Shown piece by piece: positions 1 to 8,349 of a stretch of 28,537 nt of DNA. The position numbers were made by a program, and so were the translations under genes. The notes beneath the pieces are model-generated. The model did not search any database. It was given only the letters and a program-made list of their open reading frames with translations, and was not told the origin of the DNA. This DNA comes from a virus: positions 1 through 28,537 of IMG/VR virus record IMGVR_UViG_3300046167_000230; one strand, 5' to 3'. Numbering within the stretch: the first letter of the stretch is position 1; each line of letters starts with the position of its first letter.

Positions 1-220
1 CCCAGACCTCTTTGGAGGAGGAGAAGAAGGAGAGCTTAATCTCTCAGCCTCCGCTAACTTCAGTAGAAAGTGGGGATGGTATGGAAGTGTAGACCATCTT
101 GCAGGAGGTGATGTTAGTAGGTACGATACTATCACTATGTTACCCTTATCCCAATGCCTTACTAAACTTGTATATGACAAGGAGAAGAGTGATGTAGAAA
201 AAAAATTATTGAAGCATTAG
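1..220 (+). CDS. Tail assembly chaperone, C-terminal part (-1 frame continuation of the gene at 28018)
   Basis: Partial gene entering from the left edge. The frame starting at base 2 is open to the stop at 218-220 and encodes about 72 residues, including a KWGWYGSVDHLAGGD segment and an LSQCLTKLVYDKEKSD segment, which look like a conserved tail-chaperone C-terminus. If the window ends are joined, this frame is -1 relative to the gene at 28018-28537. The 0 frame of that gene (codons from base 3) stays open only to the stop at 90-92. Two proteins sharing an N-terminus is the classic G/GT tail chaperone arrangement upstream of tape measure genes. The last codons (from about 194) are made of a sequence that recurs twice more downstream as the 5' end of the cassette repeats. 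Family assignment rests on position and the frameshift architecture, not on a search. Confidence 0.7.
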   Translation, partial: PDLFGGGEEGELNLSASANFSRKWGWYGSVDHLAGGDVSRYDTITMLPLSQCLTKLVYDKEKSDVEKKLLKH

Positions 221-277
221 GTTTGTTAATTATTTTGTTTATATATTAGCGGTATAGAAATCAAAACAACTATTATA
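194..277 (+). promoter_or_regulatory. Promoter-leader repeat, copy 1
   Basis: First of three nearly identical segments of about 80 bases running from GTAGAAAAA to just before a start codon. It contains TTTG (about 221-224) and TATATTAG (242-249), which match the Bacteroidota -33 and -7 elements loosely (16-base spacing, one mismatch in TAnnTTTG). The leader ends in AATCAAAACAACTATT with no Shine-Dalgarno sequence. The upstream part of this copy overlaps the last codons of the tail chaperone gene. Confidence 0.7.
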
Positions 278-436
278 ATGGATTTAAGAAAACTTACAAC
301 TGAAAGACTTGAGCAGTTAATTTCAATCAATAAACAAAAGTCAACTCAAGCGATTTATCAAAATTCAAAGGATGAATTAGCTAAAGCGAGAGAAACATTC
401 CAAAAAGCGTTAGACTGTAAATTAAAAAACGCTTAA
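278..436 (+). CDS. Small hypothetical protein, cassette 1 (52 aa)
   Basis: An ATG directly after the first promoter-leader repeat opens a 52-codon frame ending in TAA. The product starts MDLRKLTTERLEQLISINKQ, is rich in Lys, Gln, Ala and Glu, and should be almost entirely helical. There is no membrane segment and no motif that I recognise. It has its own promoter upstream and its own hairpin terminator at 456-480, so it is an independent transcription unit wedged between tail chaperone and connector genes. Function unknown. Confidence 0.7.
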   Translation: MDLRKLTTERLEQLISINKQKSTQAIYQNSKDELAKARETFQKALDCKLKNA

Positions 437-455
437 TTAGATACATTGAACTAAG

Positions 456-480
456 CCCCTCTTCTGAGGGGTTTTCTTTT
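456..480 (+). terminator. Intrinsic terminator of cassette 1
   Basis: Perfect 6-bp stem CCCCTC / GAGGGG (456-461 with 466-471), tetraloop TTCT, followed by TTTTCTTTT. Confidence 0.9.
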
Positions 481-560
481 GTAGAAAAAAATTATTAAAA
501 CATTAGGTTTGTTAATTATTTTGTTTATATATTAGCACTATAGAAATCAAAACAACTATT
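481..560 (+). promoter_or_regulatory. Promoter-leader repeat, copy 2
   Basis: Second copy of the repeat, starting one base after the terminator T-run. It carries the same TTTG and TATATTAG elements and the leader AATCAAAACAACTATT, and ends at the ATG at 561. It differs from copies 1 and 3 at a few bases only. Confidence 0.75.
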
Positions 561-791
561 ATGAAAACCTTTAAAGAACTTTACCAACAGGGCAACGAAT
601 ACAGATGCGATGACTACAACCTAAACTGCGAGATTGTAGATGTTAGATTCTCAAAAACAGGAAGAGTCTCAGCAAAAGTTAAAAATGAGGAGGGTGGTGA
701 GTTTTGGACAACCTCAGTAAGTCCCGACAAAGTAGTAGACTACTTACACTCTAATAAGACCAGCGTAACTTCAAACTTCACAATAAAGTAA
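561..791 (+). CDS. Small hypothetical protein, cassette 2 (76 aa)
   Basis: Product of 76 residues starting MKTFKELYQQGNEYRCDDYN. It alternates short charged strands (CEIVDVRF, RVSAKVKN, EFWTTSVS) and is probably a small beta-rich soluble protein; no known motif seen. Start is fixed by the leader repeat ending at 560. It is flanked by its own promoter and a UUCG-capped terminator, so it is the second unit of the three-cassette tandem array. The proteins of the three cassettes are not visibly related to one another although their flanks are nearly identical. Confidence 0.75.
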   Translation: MKTFKELYQQGNEYRCDDYNLNCEIVDVRFSKTGRVSAKVKNEEGGEFWTTSVSPDKVVDYLHSNKTSVTSNFTIK

Positions 792-798
792 TAACAAG

Positions 799-823
799 CC
801 CCTCTTCGGAGGGGTTTTCTTTT
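799..823 (+). terminator. Intrinsic terminator of cassette 2
   Basis: Stem CCCCTC / GAGGGG (799-804 with 809-814) closed by a TTCG tetraloop, then TTTTCTTTT. Same stem as cassette 1 with a more stable loop. Confidence 0.9.
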
Positions 824-906
824 GTAGAAAAAAATTATTGAAACATTAGGTTTGTTAATTATTTTGTTTATATATTAGCAGTATAGAAATCAAAACAACT
901 ATTAAG
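824..906 (+). promoter_or_regulatory. Promoter-leader repeat, copy 3
   Basis: Third copy of the repeat, immediately after the cassette 2 terminator, with the same TTTG and TATATTAG elements and AATCAAAACAACTATT leader, ending at the ATG at 907. Confidence 0.75.
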
Positions 907-1128
907 ATGCAAGTTTCAATATTAAAAGATGGTGGTGTTAAATATACAAGGTATTACATTTTTGAAAAGCCTAATGATTTTAGAATTCCAGATAATTATC
1001 CATTATTTTTTGAGGGCGATAAAATTAACAAAAGACCATTAGACCAAGCAAAAAGAATCTTAAAAAAAGATGGCTTTAAACTTTTAAAAGTTTATAATAG
1101 TGGTAAATGGTTTGAATATGTTTTATAA
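907..1128 (+). CDS. Small hypothetical protein, cassette 3 (73 aa)
   Basis: Product of 73 residues starting MQVSILKDGGVKYTRYYIFE, basic and aromatic-rich, with a LDQAKRILKKDGFKLLKVY helix-strand segment and a C-terminal GKWFEYVL. It probably folds as a small alpha/beta domain, but I do not recognise a family. Expression unit as for cassettes 1 and 2: promoter repeat upstream and a terminator 15 bases after the stop. Confidence 0.75.
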   Translation: MQVSILKDGGVKYTRYYIFEKPNDFRIPDNYPLFFEGDKINKRPLDQAKRILKKDGFKLLKVYNSGKWFEYVL

Positions 1129-1143
1129 CATATTATGAAAAAT

Positions 1144-1169
1144 CCCCTCTTCGGAGGGGTTTTCTTTTT
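1144..1169 (+). terminator. Intrinsic terminator of cassette 3
   Basis: Stem CCCCTC / GAGGGG (1144-1149 with 1154-1159) with a TTCG loop and a T-rich tail. It separates the cassettes from the tail operon that starts at 1202. Confidence 0.9.
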
Positions 1170-1183
1170 AAACACCTTTCGCT

Positions 1184-1204
1184 CATAGAGGTTATCTTAT
1201 TATG
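1184..1204 (+). promoter_or_regulatory. GGTTAAC-type motif at start of tail operon
   Basis: CATAGAGGTTATCTTATTATG. One of five similar sequences found at the head of late gene blocks (others near 8328, 10302, 11995 and 26582). Here the motif ends with the ATG of the next gene. Role is inferred from position only. Confidence 0.4.
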
Positions 1205-1666
1205 AGTTTCTACGACATTACAACAAAGATTAGAGAACACCTCATTGCTAACTCTCAGGTCAACACAGTTACTGAGGGTGATATCTTTGAGGTTGACCTC
1301 AACAAGCAGACTATATTCCCTCTCTCTCACATTATGATAAACAATGTGACATTCAACGATATTGGCATCACTTACAATATGAGCATCTTGTTTATGGATG
1401 TAGCAGATGTAAGTAAGGATGACCCAAGAGAAGAGGCAGAGATATTCTATGGTGTTGACAATAGACACGACATTTTAAACACACAACTTCTGGTAGCTAA
1501 CGACCTTGTATCACATCTCAAAAGAGGTGACTTGATGCAAGACAAATACCAACTCAACGGACAACCTACCTGTGAGCCTTTTGAAGATAGGTTTGAGAAC
1601 CTATTGGTAGGTTGGAATCTAACCCTATCTATTGACATAGCAAATACCATTACCACTTGTCCATAA
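1202..1666 (+). CDS. Probable tail completion / terminator protein (154 aa)
   Basis: First gene of the tail operon. The 154-residue product starts MSFYDITTKIREHLIANSQV, has a central IFPLSHIMINNVTFND segment and ends with a strand-rich FENLLVGWNLTLSIDI. Length, fold pattern and position directly before an HK97-gp10-like gene fit a phage tail terminator (gpU-like) or head-tail joining protein, which caps the tail tube and joins it to the head. No catalytic motif is present. Its stop overlaps the start of the next gene by 10 bases. The exact role is inferred from synteny and could be exchanged with the next gene. Confidence 0.55.
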   Translation: MSFYDITTKIREHLIANSQVNTVTEGDIFEVDLNKQTIFPLSHIMINNVTFNDIGITYNMSILFMDVADVSKDDPREEAEIFYGVDNRHDILNTQLLVANDLVSHLKRGDLMQDKYQLNGQPTCEPFEDRFENLLVGWNLTLSIDIANTITTCP

Positions 1667-2253
1667 GCACTAAACATATGAAGCAAGTGCTTGAGCAGTT
1701 TGGTAACAGGGTTGTGAAAGCTGCGAAGTTAAATCTTGGTGCTACTCGCACTATTACCTTTAACGATGGTAAGAAGCGTAGAAGGAGACAAGTGTTCTCA
1801 GGTGACCTAAAGGATAGCATAGACTTCAACCTATTAGTCAAGCAGAATAGAAATACTAAAGGGCAGTTTCAAAGTGGCTTTAACTACGAGATGTTCTTTG
1901 AGATGTTAGACTACGGTCAATACATTGATGAGGGTGTTGATGGTGTTAAGTACAAAGTACAAGGAGGCTCAAGATTTGGCTTTACCAACAAGTACCCTAA
2001 TATGGGTGCTATAAGAAGGATGGTAACCAACAACAAGTTTAAGCTACGAGACTTCAAGACAGGAAAGTTTATACCTAAGACAAAAGCTAATATAGATAGT
2101 GCTACTTTTTTGGTATCACGAAGCATATACAGAAAGGGTATACCTAAGAGCAACTTCTTTACTGCACCATTTGCGTTAGAGTTTGAGAGGTTACCCCTTG
2201 AGATTTTGAGAGGCTTAGATGATGATTTAGATAACATATTACGAGACTTATAA
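1657..2253 (+). CDS. HK97 gp10-like head-tail joining protein (198 aa)
   Basis: Basic 198-residue protein. An early helix MKQVLEQFGNRVVKAAKLNL is followed by a KKRRRR run near residue 40, a LKDSIDF strand and a FFEMLDYGQYIDEGVDG segment. The pattern helix, then 'L..SI.F', then 'Y...ldyG.YvdeG' is typical of HK97-gp10-like tail completion proteins, which act at the neck. It overlaps both the upstream gene and, within two bases, the downstream gene, consistent with translational coupling. The ATG used could also be the one at 1678. No oddities. Confidence 0.55.
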   Translation: MSISTKHMKQVLEQFGNRVVKAAKLNLGATRTITFNDGKKRRRRQVFSGDLKDSIDFNLLVKQNRNTKGQFQSGFNYEMFFEMLDYGQYIDEGVDGVKYKVQGGSRFGFTNKYPNMGAIRRMVTNNKFKLRDFKTGKFIPKTKANIDSATFLVSRSIYRKGIPKSNFFTAPFALEFERLPLEILRGLDDDLDNILRDL

Positions 2254-2254
2254 T

Positions 2255-3442
2255 ATGAGTGTAATAGCACCAGACCAATTAGTAGGAGCAAGAAGCCCTA
2301 TATATGTAACATTAGCAGATACGGCAGATACTATACAATCTTTGGTAGATGCTACCTTAGAGATATATGTATGGAATGGGAGTAGAAGTAGTAGACCATC
2401 TACTGCTGACTATACTTTGTTTAGAGATGTGTTTTCATCTAAATTAAATGTATCCTTTGATATCGCACCTATGGTGAGAGAAGAGATAGGAGCAGTATAC
2501 GATACTAACCAAACGAGAACATCTCCTACAGGTGAGAAGAACAATAATATCGTATGGGTACAAGTAGACTACTCTTGGAATTATCGCACAGTAGCATCTC
2601 CTTCTGTTATAACAAACGAGACAGGAAGCACAGATATCTTCTCTGCATCTAATGGTTATCATCTATTTAGTGAGAGTACTAACTTTGAGTTCCCTTCTAC
2701 TTTCCTTAACAATACCTCAACGATATATGTAGAAGATAATGGCTATGAGATGATGCCTTTGTTTATGGGTAAGTACAACAATGAGGATATTGAATCTGTG
2801 ATTTACCAACCCGATAGCACTAACTATGAATTTGATATTACAGGATACCACGCTGATGTGCAACCAGAAGATAGGATACTTAGAATACCTATAGGTGAGT
2901 TAAGTTTAAACAATTGGCTTACAAGTGATGGGTATACAGGTTCTTCATCGGAGCGACCTATAAACATTGACAAGTGGGTATTGCAATTAGCCACATCCAC
3001 AACAATCTATGACACCATAACTGTAATAAAAGAGTGTGAGCCTAAATACACTATCAATACCATTCAGTATATTAATCGTTATGGCACTTGGGATTTTATC
3101 CACTTCTACAAGGCAAGTCAAGATAACTTTAGTGTGACTTCGGAACGCTTTAGAAAGTCTATAGGCACATCATCATCAAGTGGGTTTACCTACGACACTA
3201 CAGATAATATCTATCAGCAGTTCAACACCAATGGTAAAGTGACTACAACACTTAACACAGGGTGGGTAACTGAAGACTATAGAGAGGCTATTAAAGACCT
3301 TATGATGAGTGAGAAGATATTGCTCAATGGGTTACCTGTAAATGTAGTGACTAATTCAGTCACCTTGCAGAAGTCTATAAACGATAGAACAATCAACTAC
3401 ACAATAGAAGTAGAAGAAGCATACGATACAAGATATGTATAA
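2255..3442 (+). CDS. Tail structural protein (395 aa)
   Basis: Product of 395 residues starting MSVIAPDQLVGARSPIYVTL, rich in Thr, Ser, Asp and Tyr and poor in Lys, with alternating short strands (LEIYVWNG, IVWVQVDYSWNY, TIYDTITVIKE). This is the composition of a beta-rich virion protein. It sits between neck-like genes and a 664-residue tail protein upstream of the tape measure gene, and overlaps the next gene by 8 bases. A distal tail or tail-tip role is likely. I see no enzyme motif. Confidence 0.55.
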   Translation: MSVIAPDQLVGARSPIYVTLADTADTIQSLVDATLEIYVWNGSRSSRPSTADYTLFRDVFSSKLNVSFDIAPMVREEIGAVYDTNQTRTSPTGEKNNNIVWVQVDYSWNYRTVASPSVITNETGSTDIFSASNGYHLFSESTNFEFPSTFLNNTSTIYVEDNGYEMMPLFMGKYNNEDIESVIYQPDSTNYEFDITGYHADVQPEDRILRIPIGELSLNNWLTSDGYTGSSSERPINIDKWVLQLATSTTIYDTITVIKECEPKYTINTIQYINRYGTWDFIHFYKASQDNFSVTSERFRKSIGTSSSSGFTYDTTDNIYQQFNTNGKVTTTLNTGWVTEDYREAIKDLMMSEKILLNGLPVNVVTNSVTLQKSINDRTINYTIEVEEAYDTRYV

Positions 3443-5429
3443 AGTAGAACTCTACATTGATGGTCAAAGAGCTGACCTATTCCAAAATGAGAACATAGAG
3501 ATTAACCTAAGTGTACAAAACATTAAGGATATCTCTAAGGTCTTTGGTGACTTCACTCAAAGTTTTACTATTCCTGCCTCAGTACAGAACAACAAGATAT
3601 TTAAGCATTACTACAATGTAGATATCTCTGGTAGCTTTAATGCGAGTGTAAGGGTAGATGCTTTCATAGAGGTTAACCACAATCTATTTAGAGCAGGGGT
3701 ATTAGAGTTGGAGAGTGTACAAGTAAAGCAAGGGCAACCTTATGCGTATAGTGTAGGGTTCTTTAGCAATGTAACATCTCTCAAGGATAAGTTCGGAGAA
3801 GACCAACTTACAGACCTTGATTTGAGTGCGTATGACCATACCTATAACGATACCAATATAGAGGCAGGGTTAGATGGTTATGTGAGTGGTACGAGTAGTT
3901 CTATTATCTACCCTCTTATCTCTCCTGTAGCAAATTGGATATACGATAGTACGAGTAGTGATAGTGGTGCTAACAATATATGGTATCATAATGGTCACCC
4001 AGAACACGGTGTGTTCTACTATGATTTAAAACCTGCTATAAAGTTGCAGAAGATATTGGATGCTATAGAGAGTAAGTATAGTGTTACTTTCAATAGTGAC
4101 TTCTTTGATAGTGCTGACTTTGGTAAGTTGTTTATGTGGTGTCATAGGAGAGCAGGGTATATGTTTAAAGACCAACCTAATGGTAGTACACCTATAGCAA
4201 ACAATTTTACTGCTACAAGTAATCCAGACTTTGACATTACAACAGATGAGTACATTATTGATGCGGATAATATAACAACGGCAGATGTACAGATTACTAC
4301 GACTTCTTCCGATACTTATAAGTTGTATGTATATGTCAATGATGCACTACATACTTGGAGAGAGATTACAGGAAATGTAACGAGCCTTACCCTACAACTA
4401 CCATCTTTTACTATTGGCGATAGAGTGCAGATTAGGTTTTCACCTCCTGCGGATTGGGATGCCTCTACAATTACTATAGATACTATAAGTGCTTATTTTA
4501 GAATAACACCAACAACAGGTGTAACGGCTACAAGAACTACTGCTCAAAGCTATACATCGGATGTGGTTATTAGTGACCAAATGCCAGAGCAAAAGATTAG
4601 TGACTTTATAGGAAGCCTTGTTAGAGCTTTCAACTTGGTTATCGTTCCCACAGGAAACGGACAATACGATATAGAACCCTTAGATGATTGGTATGCAGAA
4701 GGCACTACAAGAGAGATTACAGAATATGTGGATACGGAAGAGGTCAATATCAATAAACCACAACTCTATCGTAGAATCAGTTACAAGTATAACGAAACAG
4801 AGGCAATCTTAGGTGAACAATATAGACTACAGAATGATATCGGCTATGGTGATTTACGAGCCGACTTCACATTTGATGGCGAAGAGTTTGATGTTGAAGT
4901 GGGCTTTGACCATATGCTCTTTGAAAGATTAGATGACTTGGATAATGGTCTAAGTGAAATCAATGTAGGCAAAACCATCACAAGAGAGTTAGAGCCTTAC
5001 ATTGGTAATCCTTATATCTTCTATGCATCAGGTACTATAACCGTAAGTAGTGATGATGAGAGGTATGCTTATATTGATATGGGTAATGGTGAGAACGCTA
5101 AGAGTTCATTCTGGTTTGCAAGTAATGTCAACGCTATTACTGCTGCGAATGTTACCAAGACCTTGAACTTTAGTACTGAGGTAGACCCTTACTTACTGCA
5201 AGGCTTTAGTCAAGGATTGTATAATACCTATTGGAAGGATTACATTACTGACTTATACGATACGAGCAGAAGGGTATTTAGCTACAAGGCTCAGTTACCT
5301 TTGGGTATAATGTTGGCTTTGAAGGTTAATGATAAGTTGACCATAGGCGAAAGAAACTACATTATCAATCAATTAAAGTTGAACCTAACTACAGGTGAGG
5401 CTGAAATGGAACTACTCAACGATGTATAG
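3435..5429 (+). CDS. Large tail-tip protein (664 aa)
   Basis: Second largest product of the window. The N-terminus MYKVELYIDGQRADLFQNEN is followed by FGDFTQSFTIPASVQNNKIF (residues about 37-56), a segment I associate with tail-tip proteins of Bacteroidota phages. The rest is beta-rich with many Asp, Thr and Tyr, and ends LTIGERNYIINQLKLNLTTG. Position just before the tape measure gene suggests a tail-tip or baseplate-hub-like protein, perhaps binding host receptors with the product of the previous gene. Family name not assigned. Confidence 0.6.
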   Translation: MYKVELYIDGQRADLFQNENIEINLSVQNIKDISKVFGDFTQSFTIPASVQNNKIFKHYYNVDISGSFNASVRVDAFIEVNHNLFRAGVLELESVQVKQGQPYAYSVGFFSNVTSLKDKFGEDQLTDLDLSAYDHTYNDTNIEAGLDGYVSGTSSSIIYPLISPVANWIYDSTSSDSGANNIWYHNGHPEHGVFYYDLKPAIKLQKILDAIESKYSVTFNSDFFDSADFGKLFMWCHRRAGYMFKDQPNGSTPIANNFTATSNPDFDITTDEYIIDADNITTADVQITTTSSDTYKLYVYVNDALHTWREITGNVTSLTLQLPSFTIGDRVQIRFSPPADWDASTITIDTISAYFRITPTTGVTATRTTAQSYTSDVVISDQMPEQKISDFIGSLVRAFNLVIVPTGNGQYDIEPLDDWYAEGTTREITEYVDTEEVNINKPQLYRRISYKYNETEAILGEQYRLQNDIGYGDLRADFTFDGEEFDVEVGFDHMLFERLDDLDNGLSEINVGKTITRELEPYIGNPYIFYASGTITVSSDDERYAYIDMGNGENAKSSFWFASNVNAITAANVTKTLNFSTEVDPYLLQGFSQGLYNTYWKDYITDLYDTSRRVFSYKAQLPLGIMLALKVNDKLTIGERNYIINQLKLNLTTGEAEMELLNDV

Positions 5430-5553
5430 TCAATTAGGTTATCTTATTAAGGCTCTCAAGGAGACTAACGAAAGAGATGAGGATATTAGGACTGCCAAAG
5501 GCAAGTATCAATACCCTCGTACTTTTAAAGAAGCATTAGGCAAATGGCGATAG
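5422..5553 (+). CDS. Small protein between tail tip and tape measure (43 aa)
   Basis: An ATG at 5422 overlaps the end of the tail-tip gene by 8 bases, and the TAG at 5551-5553 overlaps the tape measure start by 10 bases. The 43-residue product starts MYSQLGYLIKALKETNERDE and ends KEALGKWR; it is charged and helical. The tight overlap on both sides and the absence of another frame to cover this gap argue that it is translated. Function unknown; possibly a tape measure partner. Confidence 0.6.
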   Translation: MYSQLGYLIKALKETNERDEDIRTAKGKYQYPRTFKEALGKWR

Positions 5554-7391
5554 AGAAGAACATAGTAATAGGTGCAGACCTTTCTGGTCTTGAGAGAAAG
5601 TTAGATGAACTTATTGATGCGTTAAAAGCCTCTCAAAAACAAGCAGACAAGACTGCTGAAGCAGTTAATGATATTGCTGATAGTGCTGAAGATATCGGTA
5701 AGAGTGCGCAAGAATCTAAGAAAGGTGTTAAGGCATTATCTACAGGCTTTAAAGGTTTAGGGATGGCTATGAAAGCCGCAGGTATTGGTCTTGTGATTGA
5801 GGCTTTAAACATCCTTAAAGAATTGTTTGACAATAATCAGCAAGTAGTAGACTTCTTCAATACCTCTTTCAATACTTTGCAAATAGCGTTTAGCGACTTT
5901 ACCAAATGGATTTCTGGTAGTGGGGGTAGTTCTATTGTCAATTATTTCAAGGCAATCTTTGAAGACCCTAAACAAGCCTTAAAAGATTTTGCTGATGCAT
6001 TTAAGAAAAACATACAAGAAAGATTTGAGTCATATCTTGACACATTAGGGTTCTTAGCGAGTGCAGTTAAGAAGGTGTTTAGTGGTGACTTTGCAGGAGC
6101 GTTAGAAGATGTCAAGTTAGCAGGTAAAGAGACTGTTGATGTGTTCACAGGTGTAGATGGAGCTTTTGATAAGATAGTAGACACTACTAAGAAGGTGGCT
6201 ACTGCCGTTGTTGACTACACTACGAAAACGGTCAAGGCAGCAGTTGCAATGACTGAACTCAATAAATCTGCTGAGTTAGCAGATTCCTTGTCTCAAGGTC
6301 TTATTGAGAAGTACGACTTACAAGCAGAGAAACTTAGACAAGTACGAGATGATGAACGCTTTACTATTCAAGAGCGTATCAAGGCGAATGAAGACTTAGG
6401 TGCGGTCCTAAGAAAGCAAGAAGATGAGATGTTGAAACTTGCTGAGATACGATTAGCAAAAGCGAATCAAGACCTTGCGATTGAAAAGGATAATGTAGAG
6501 TTCAAGAAAGCACAAATAGAAGCCACTAATGAACTTGCAGCAGTACAAGCACAAGTAGCAGGATTTAGAAGTGAGCAGTTGATGAATGAGATGGCTCTTG
6601 AGAGAGAGTTAGTAGACCTTGAGATAAGTAAAGCGGAGAACGCTCAAGAGGTAGCAGAGATTCAAGCAGAAGCAGCAATAGAGGCAGAGTTGAATGTACT
6701 TAAACAACTTGAACTTGAGGAGCAACTTAACCAAGAACTTTATAATAGTAGATTAGCTACATTAGAACAACAAAAAGCACTATATGCAGAGGGTACACAA
6801 TCTTATCAAGATATGGTAAGTGAGATAAATGTACTCAATGCAGAGCGTACTGCTCAAGAGGGTGAGGAGGCTCGTAAGAGACAAGACCTTGAACGACAAG
6901 TACAAGATGCAAAGGTGCAGATGTCTATGGATGCTATAAGTGCTATCAATGGTCTTGTACAAGCCTTTGCAGGTGAGAATGAGAAGGCACAAAAGAGAGC
7001 CTTTATGATTAACAAGGTTGCAGGGATAGCCAACGCAGTTATAAGCACGGCACAAGGTATTTCTAAAGCATTAGCTGAGACTACTGACCCTACACCAACG
7101 CAATCTTTTAGGTTTGCAAATGCAGCACTCGTAGGTGCTACAGGTGCAGCACAAATAGCCACCATAGCAAGACAACAATTTAGCGGAGGGGGTAGTGTAG
7201 ATACTAACATACCAGATGGTGGTGGTAGTTTTGGTAGTATGACACCTCAGTTTAATGTAGTAGGTAGTACAGGCACTAATGCAATACTACAATCACTACA
7301 ACAGAATCCTGTAAAAGCATATGTAGTAGGTAGCGATGTTACCTCACAACAAGAATTAGATAGAAATAGAATTAAGCAATCAACCTTTTAA
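5544..7391 (+). CDS. Tape measure protein (615 aa)
   Basis: Sets the tail length and is packed inside the tail tube. Order along the protein: a helical N-terminus (LSGLERKLDELIDALKASQK) with an Ala/Ser-rich coiled coil; a glycine-rich hydrophobic stretch around residues 70-90 (FKGLGMAMKAAGIGLVIEAL); a central helical region; a long coiled coil of Glu, Gln, Ala and Leu about 255-480; a second hydrophobic Ala/Gly region (GIANAVISTAQGISKAL, GATGAAQIATIA) near 505-555; and a Gly/Ser-rich tail. This is the usual tape measure layout. At about 1.5 angstrom per residue it would span roughly 90 nm, a short to medium siphovirus tail. I see no peptidase or lysozyme motif. Confidence 0.88.
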   Translation: MAIEKNIVIGADLSGLERKLDELIDALKASQKQADKTAEAVNDIADSAEDIGKSAQESKKGVKALSTGFKGLGMAMKAAGIGLVIEALNILKELFDNNQQVVDFFNTSFNTLQIAFSDFTKWISGSGGSSIVNYFKAIFEDPKQALKDFADAFKKNIQERFESYLDTLGFLASAVKKVFSGDFAGALEDVKLAGKETVDVFTGVDGAFDKIVDTTKKVATAVVDYTTKTVKAAVAMTELNKSAELADSLSQGLIEKYDLQAEKLRQVRDDERFTIQERIKANEDLGAVLRKQEDEMLKLAEIRLAKANQDLAIEKDNVEFKKAQIEATNELAAVQAQVAGFRSEQLMNEMALERELVDLEISKAENAQEVAEIQAEAAIEAELNVLKQLELEEQLNQELYNSRLATLEQQKALYAEGTQSYQDMVSEINVLNAERTAQEGEEARKRQDLERQVQDAKVQMSMDAISAINGLVQAFAGENEKAQKRAFMINKVAGIANAVISTAQGISKALAETTDPTPTQSFRFANAALVGATGAAQIATIARQQFSGGGSVDTNIPDGGGSFGSMTPQFNVVGSTGTNAILQSLQQNPVKAYVVGSDVTSQQELDRNRIKQSTF

Positions 7392-7393
7392 CA

Positions 7394-8317
7394 ATGCGAA
7401 TAGTAGAACTATTATTGGATGAAGAAAGCCTACAAGCAGGTATCCAAGCAATCAGCATCGTAGAAGCTCCTGCAATAGAAGAAGACTTCGTTGCACTTAA
7501 AGAGCAAGAGCGAGTAGAACTAAAGACAATGGATGAAGACAAGCGTTTGCTCTTGGGAGCAGCACTTGTACCTAACAAACCTATCTATCGTAGGAGTGGT
7601 GATGATGAGTATTACATCTACTTCTCACAAGACACGGTAAGAAAGGCAAGTGAGTTGTTCTTCATCAATGGTAACCAGAATAAAGCTACCTTAGAACACC
7701 AAATAGACATTACAGGACTTAGTGTTGTAGAGAGTTGGATAATAGAAGGTGAGCAAGACAAGAGTAAGTTGTATGGTATGGACTTACCTGTAGGCACTTG
7801 GATGGTATCAATGAAGGTTCATAATGATGAGGTTTGGAATGACTATGTCAAGGAGGGCAAGGTCAAAGGCTTTAGCATTGAGGGATACTTTGTAGACAAG
7901 GTAGAGGCGAGTAAGCAATCACCAGAGGAGGAGAAAGCAGAGGAGCAGTTAAATGCGATTAAGGCTATCATCAAGAAAGACTTGAGAACAAAAAAGGGTA
8001 AGCGTACTGAACTTGAGACTTACAAGGACTACCCCACTTCGGTACGCAACAATGCTAAAAGGGGTATAGAGTTGAATAAGAAGGTCAACAATAAGTGTGC
8101 TACACAGGTTGGTAAGGTTAGAGCGCAGCAGTTAGCAAAGGGCGAAGCTATAAGTGTAGAGACTATAAAGAGGATGTATAGTTACCTGAGTAGAGCAGAG
8201 GAGTATTACGATGAGGGTGACACGAAGTCTTGCGGATACATTAGTTATCTTCTATGGGGAGGTAAGAGTGCTAAGAGATGGGCAGAGAGTAAGTTGAAGT
8301 CTCTTGATAAAATCTAA
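7394..8317 (+). CDS. Prohead serine protease, XkdF / Peptidase_S78_2 type, with C-terminal extra domain (307 aa)
   Basis: Residues about 1-170 match the XkdF-like prohead protease pattern: LLLGAALVPNKPIYRR, the motif ATLEHQIDITGLSVVESWII with the probable catalytic His102, and VKGFSIEGYF with the probable nucleophile Ser161. Such proteases cleave scaffold, capsid and themselves during head maturation. An N-terminal ERVELK sequence (residues 40-44) recalls the VEL motif found in the following genes and might be a self-cleavage site (inference). Residues about 205-307 form a second, basic domain with RMYSYLSRAEEYYDEGD and YLLWGGKSAKRWAESKL, a module I have seen in phage head proteins but whose function I cannot state. 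The gene starts 2 bases after the tape measure stop. Confidence 0.85.
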   Translation: MRIVELLLDEESLQAGIQAISIVEAPAIEEDFVALKEQERVELKTMDEDKRLLLGAALVPNKPIYRRSGDDEYYIYFSQDTVRKASELFFINGNQNKATLEHQIDITGLSVVESWIIEGEQDKSKLYGMDLPVGTWMVSMKVHNDEVWNDYVKEGKVKGFSIEGYFVDKVEASKQSPEEEKAEEQLNAIKAIIKKDLRTKKGKRTELETYKDYPTSVRNNAKRGIELNKKVNNKCATQVGKVRAQQLAKGEAISVETIKRMYSYLSRAEEYYDEGDTKSCGYISYLLWGGKSAKRWAESKLKSLDKI

Positions 8318-8327
8318 CAATAACAAA

Positions 8328-8349
8328 CACTAATAGTTAACATACTATG
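8328..8349 (+). promoter_or_regulatory. GGTTAAC-type motif before the internal-protein block
   Basis: CACTAATAGTTAACATACTATG, ending with the ATG of the next gene. Member of the five-copy motif set seen at late block starts. It lies in a 29-base gap after the protease gene. Confidence 0.4.

Noticed and set aside
1133-1468. Open frames on the - strand, such as 1133-1468 and 6854-7210
   Set aside because: They lie antisense to strongly supported + genes, have poor protein-like composition, and no promoter or terminator faces them.
5440-5460. AGGTTATCTTATTAAG as a sixth GGTTAAC-type motif
   Set aside because: It lies inside the 43-residue gene, does not precede a block start, and lacks the GTTAAC core.
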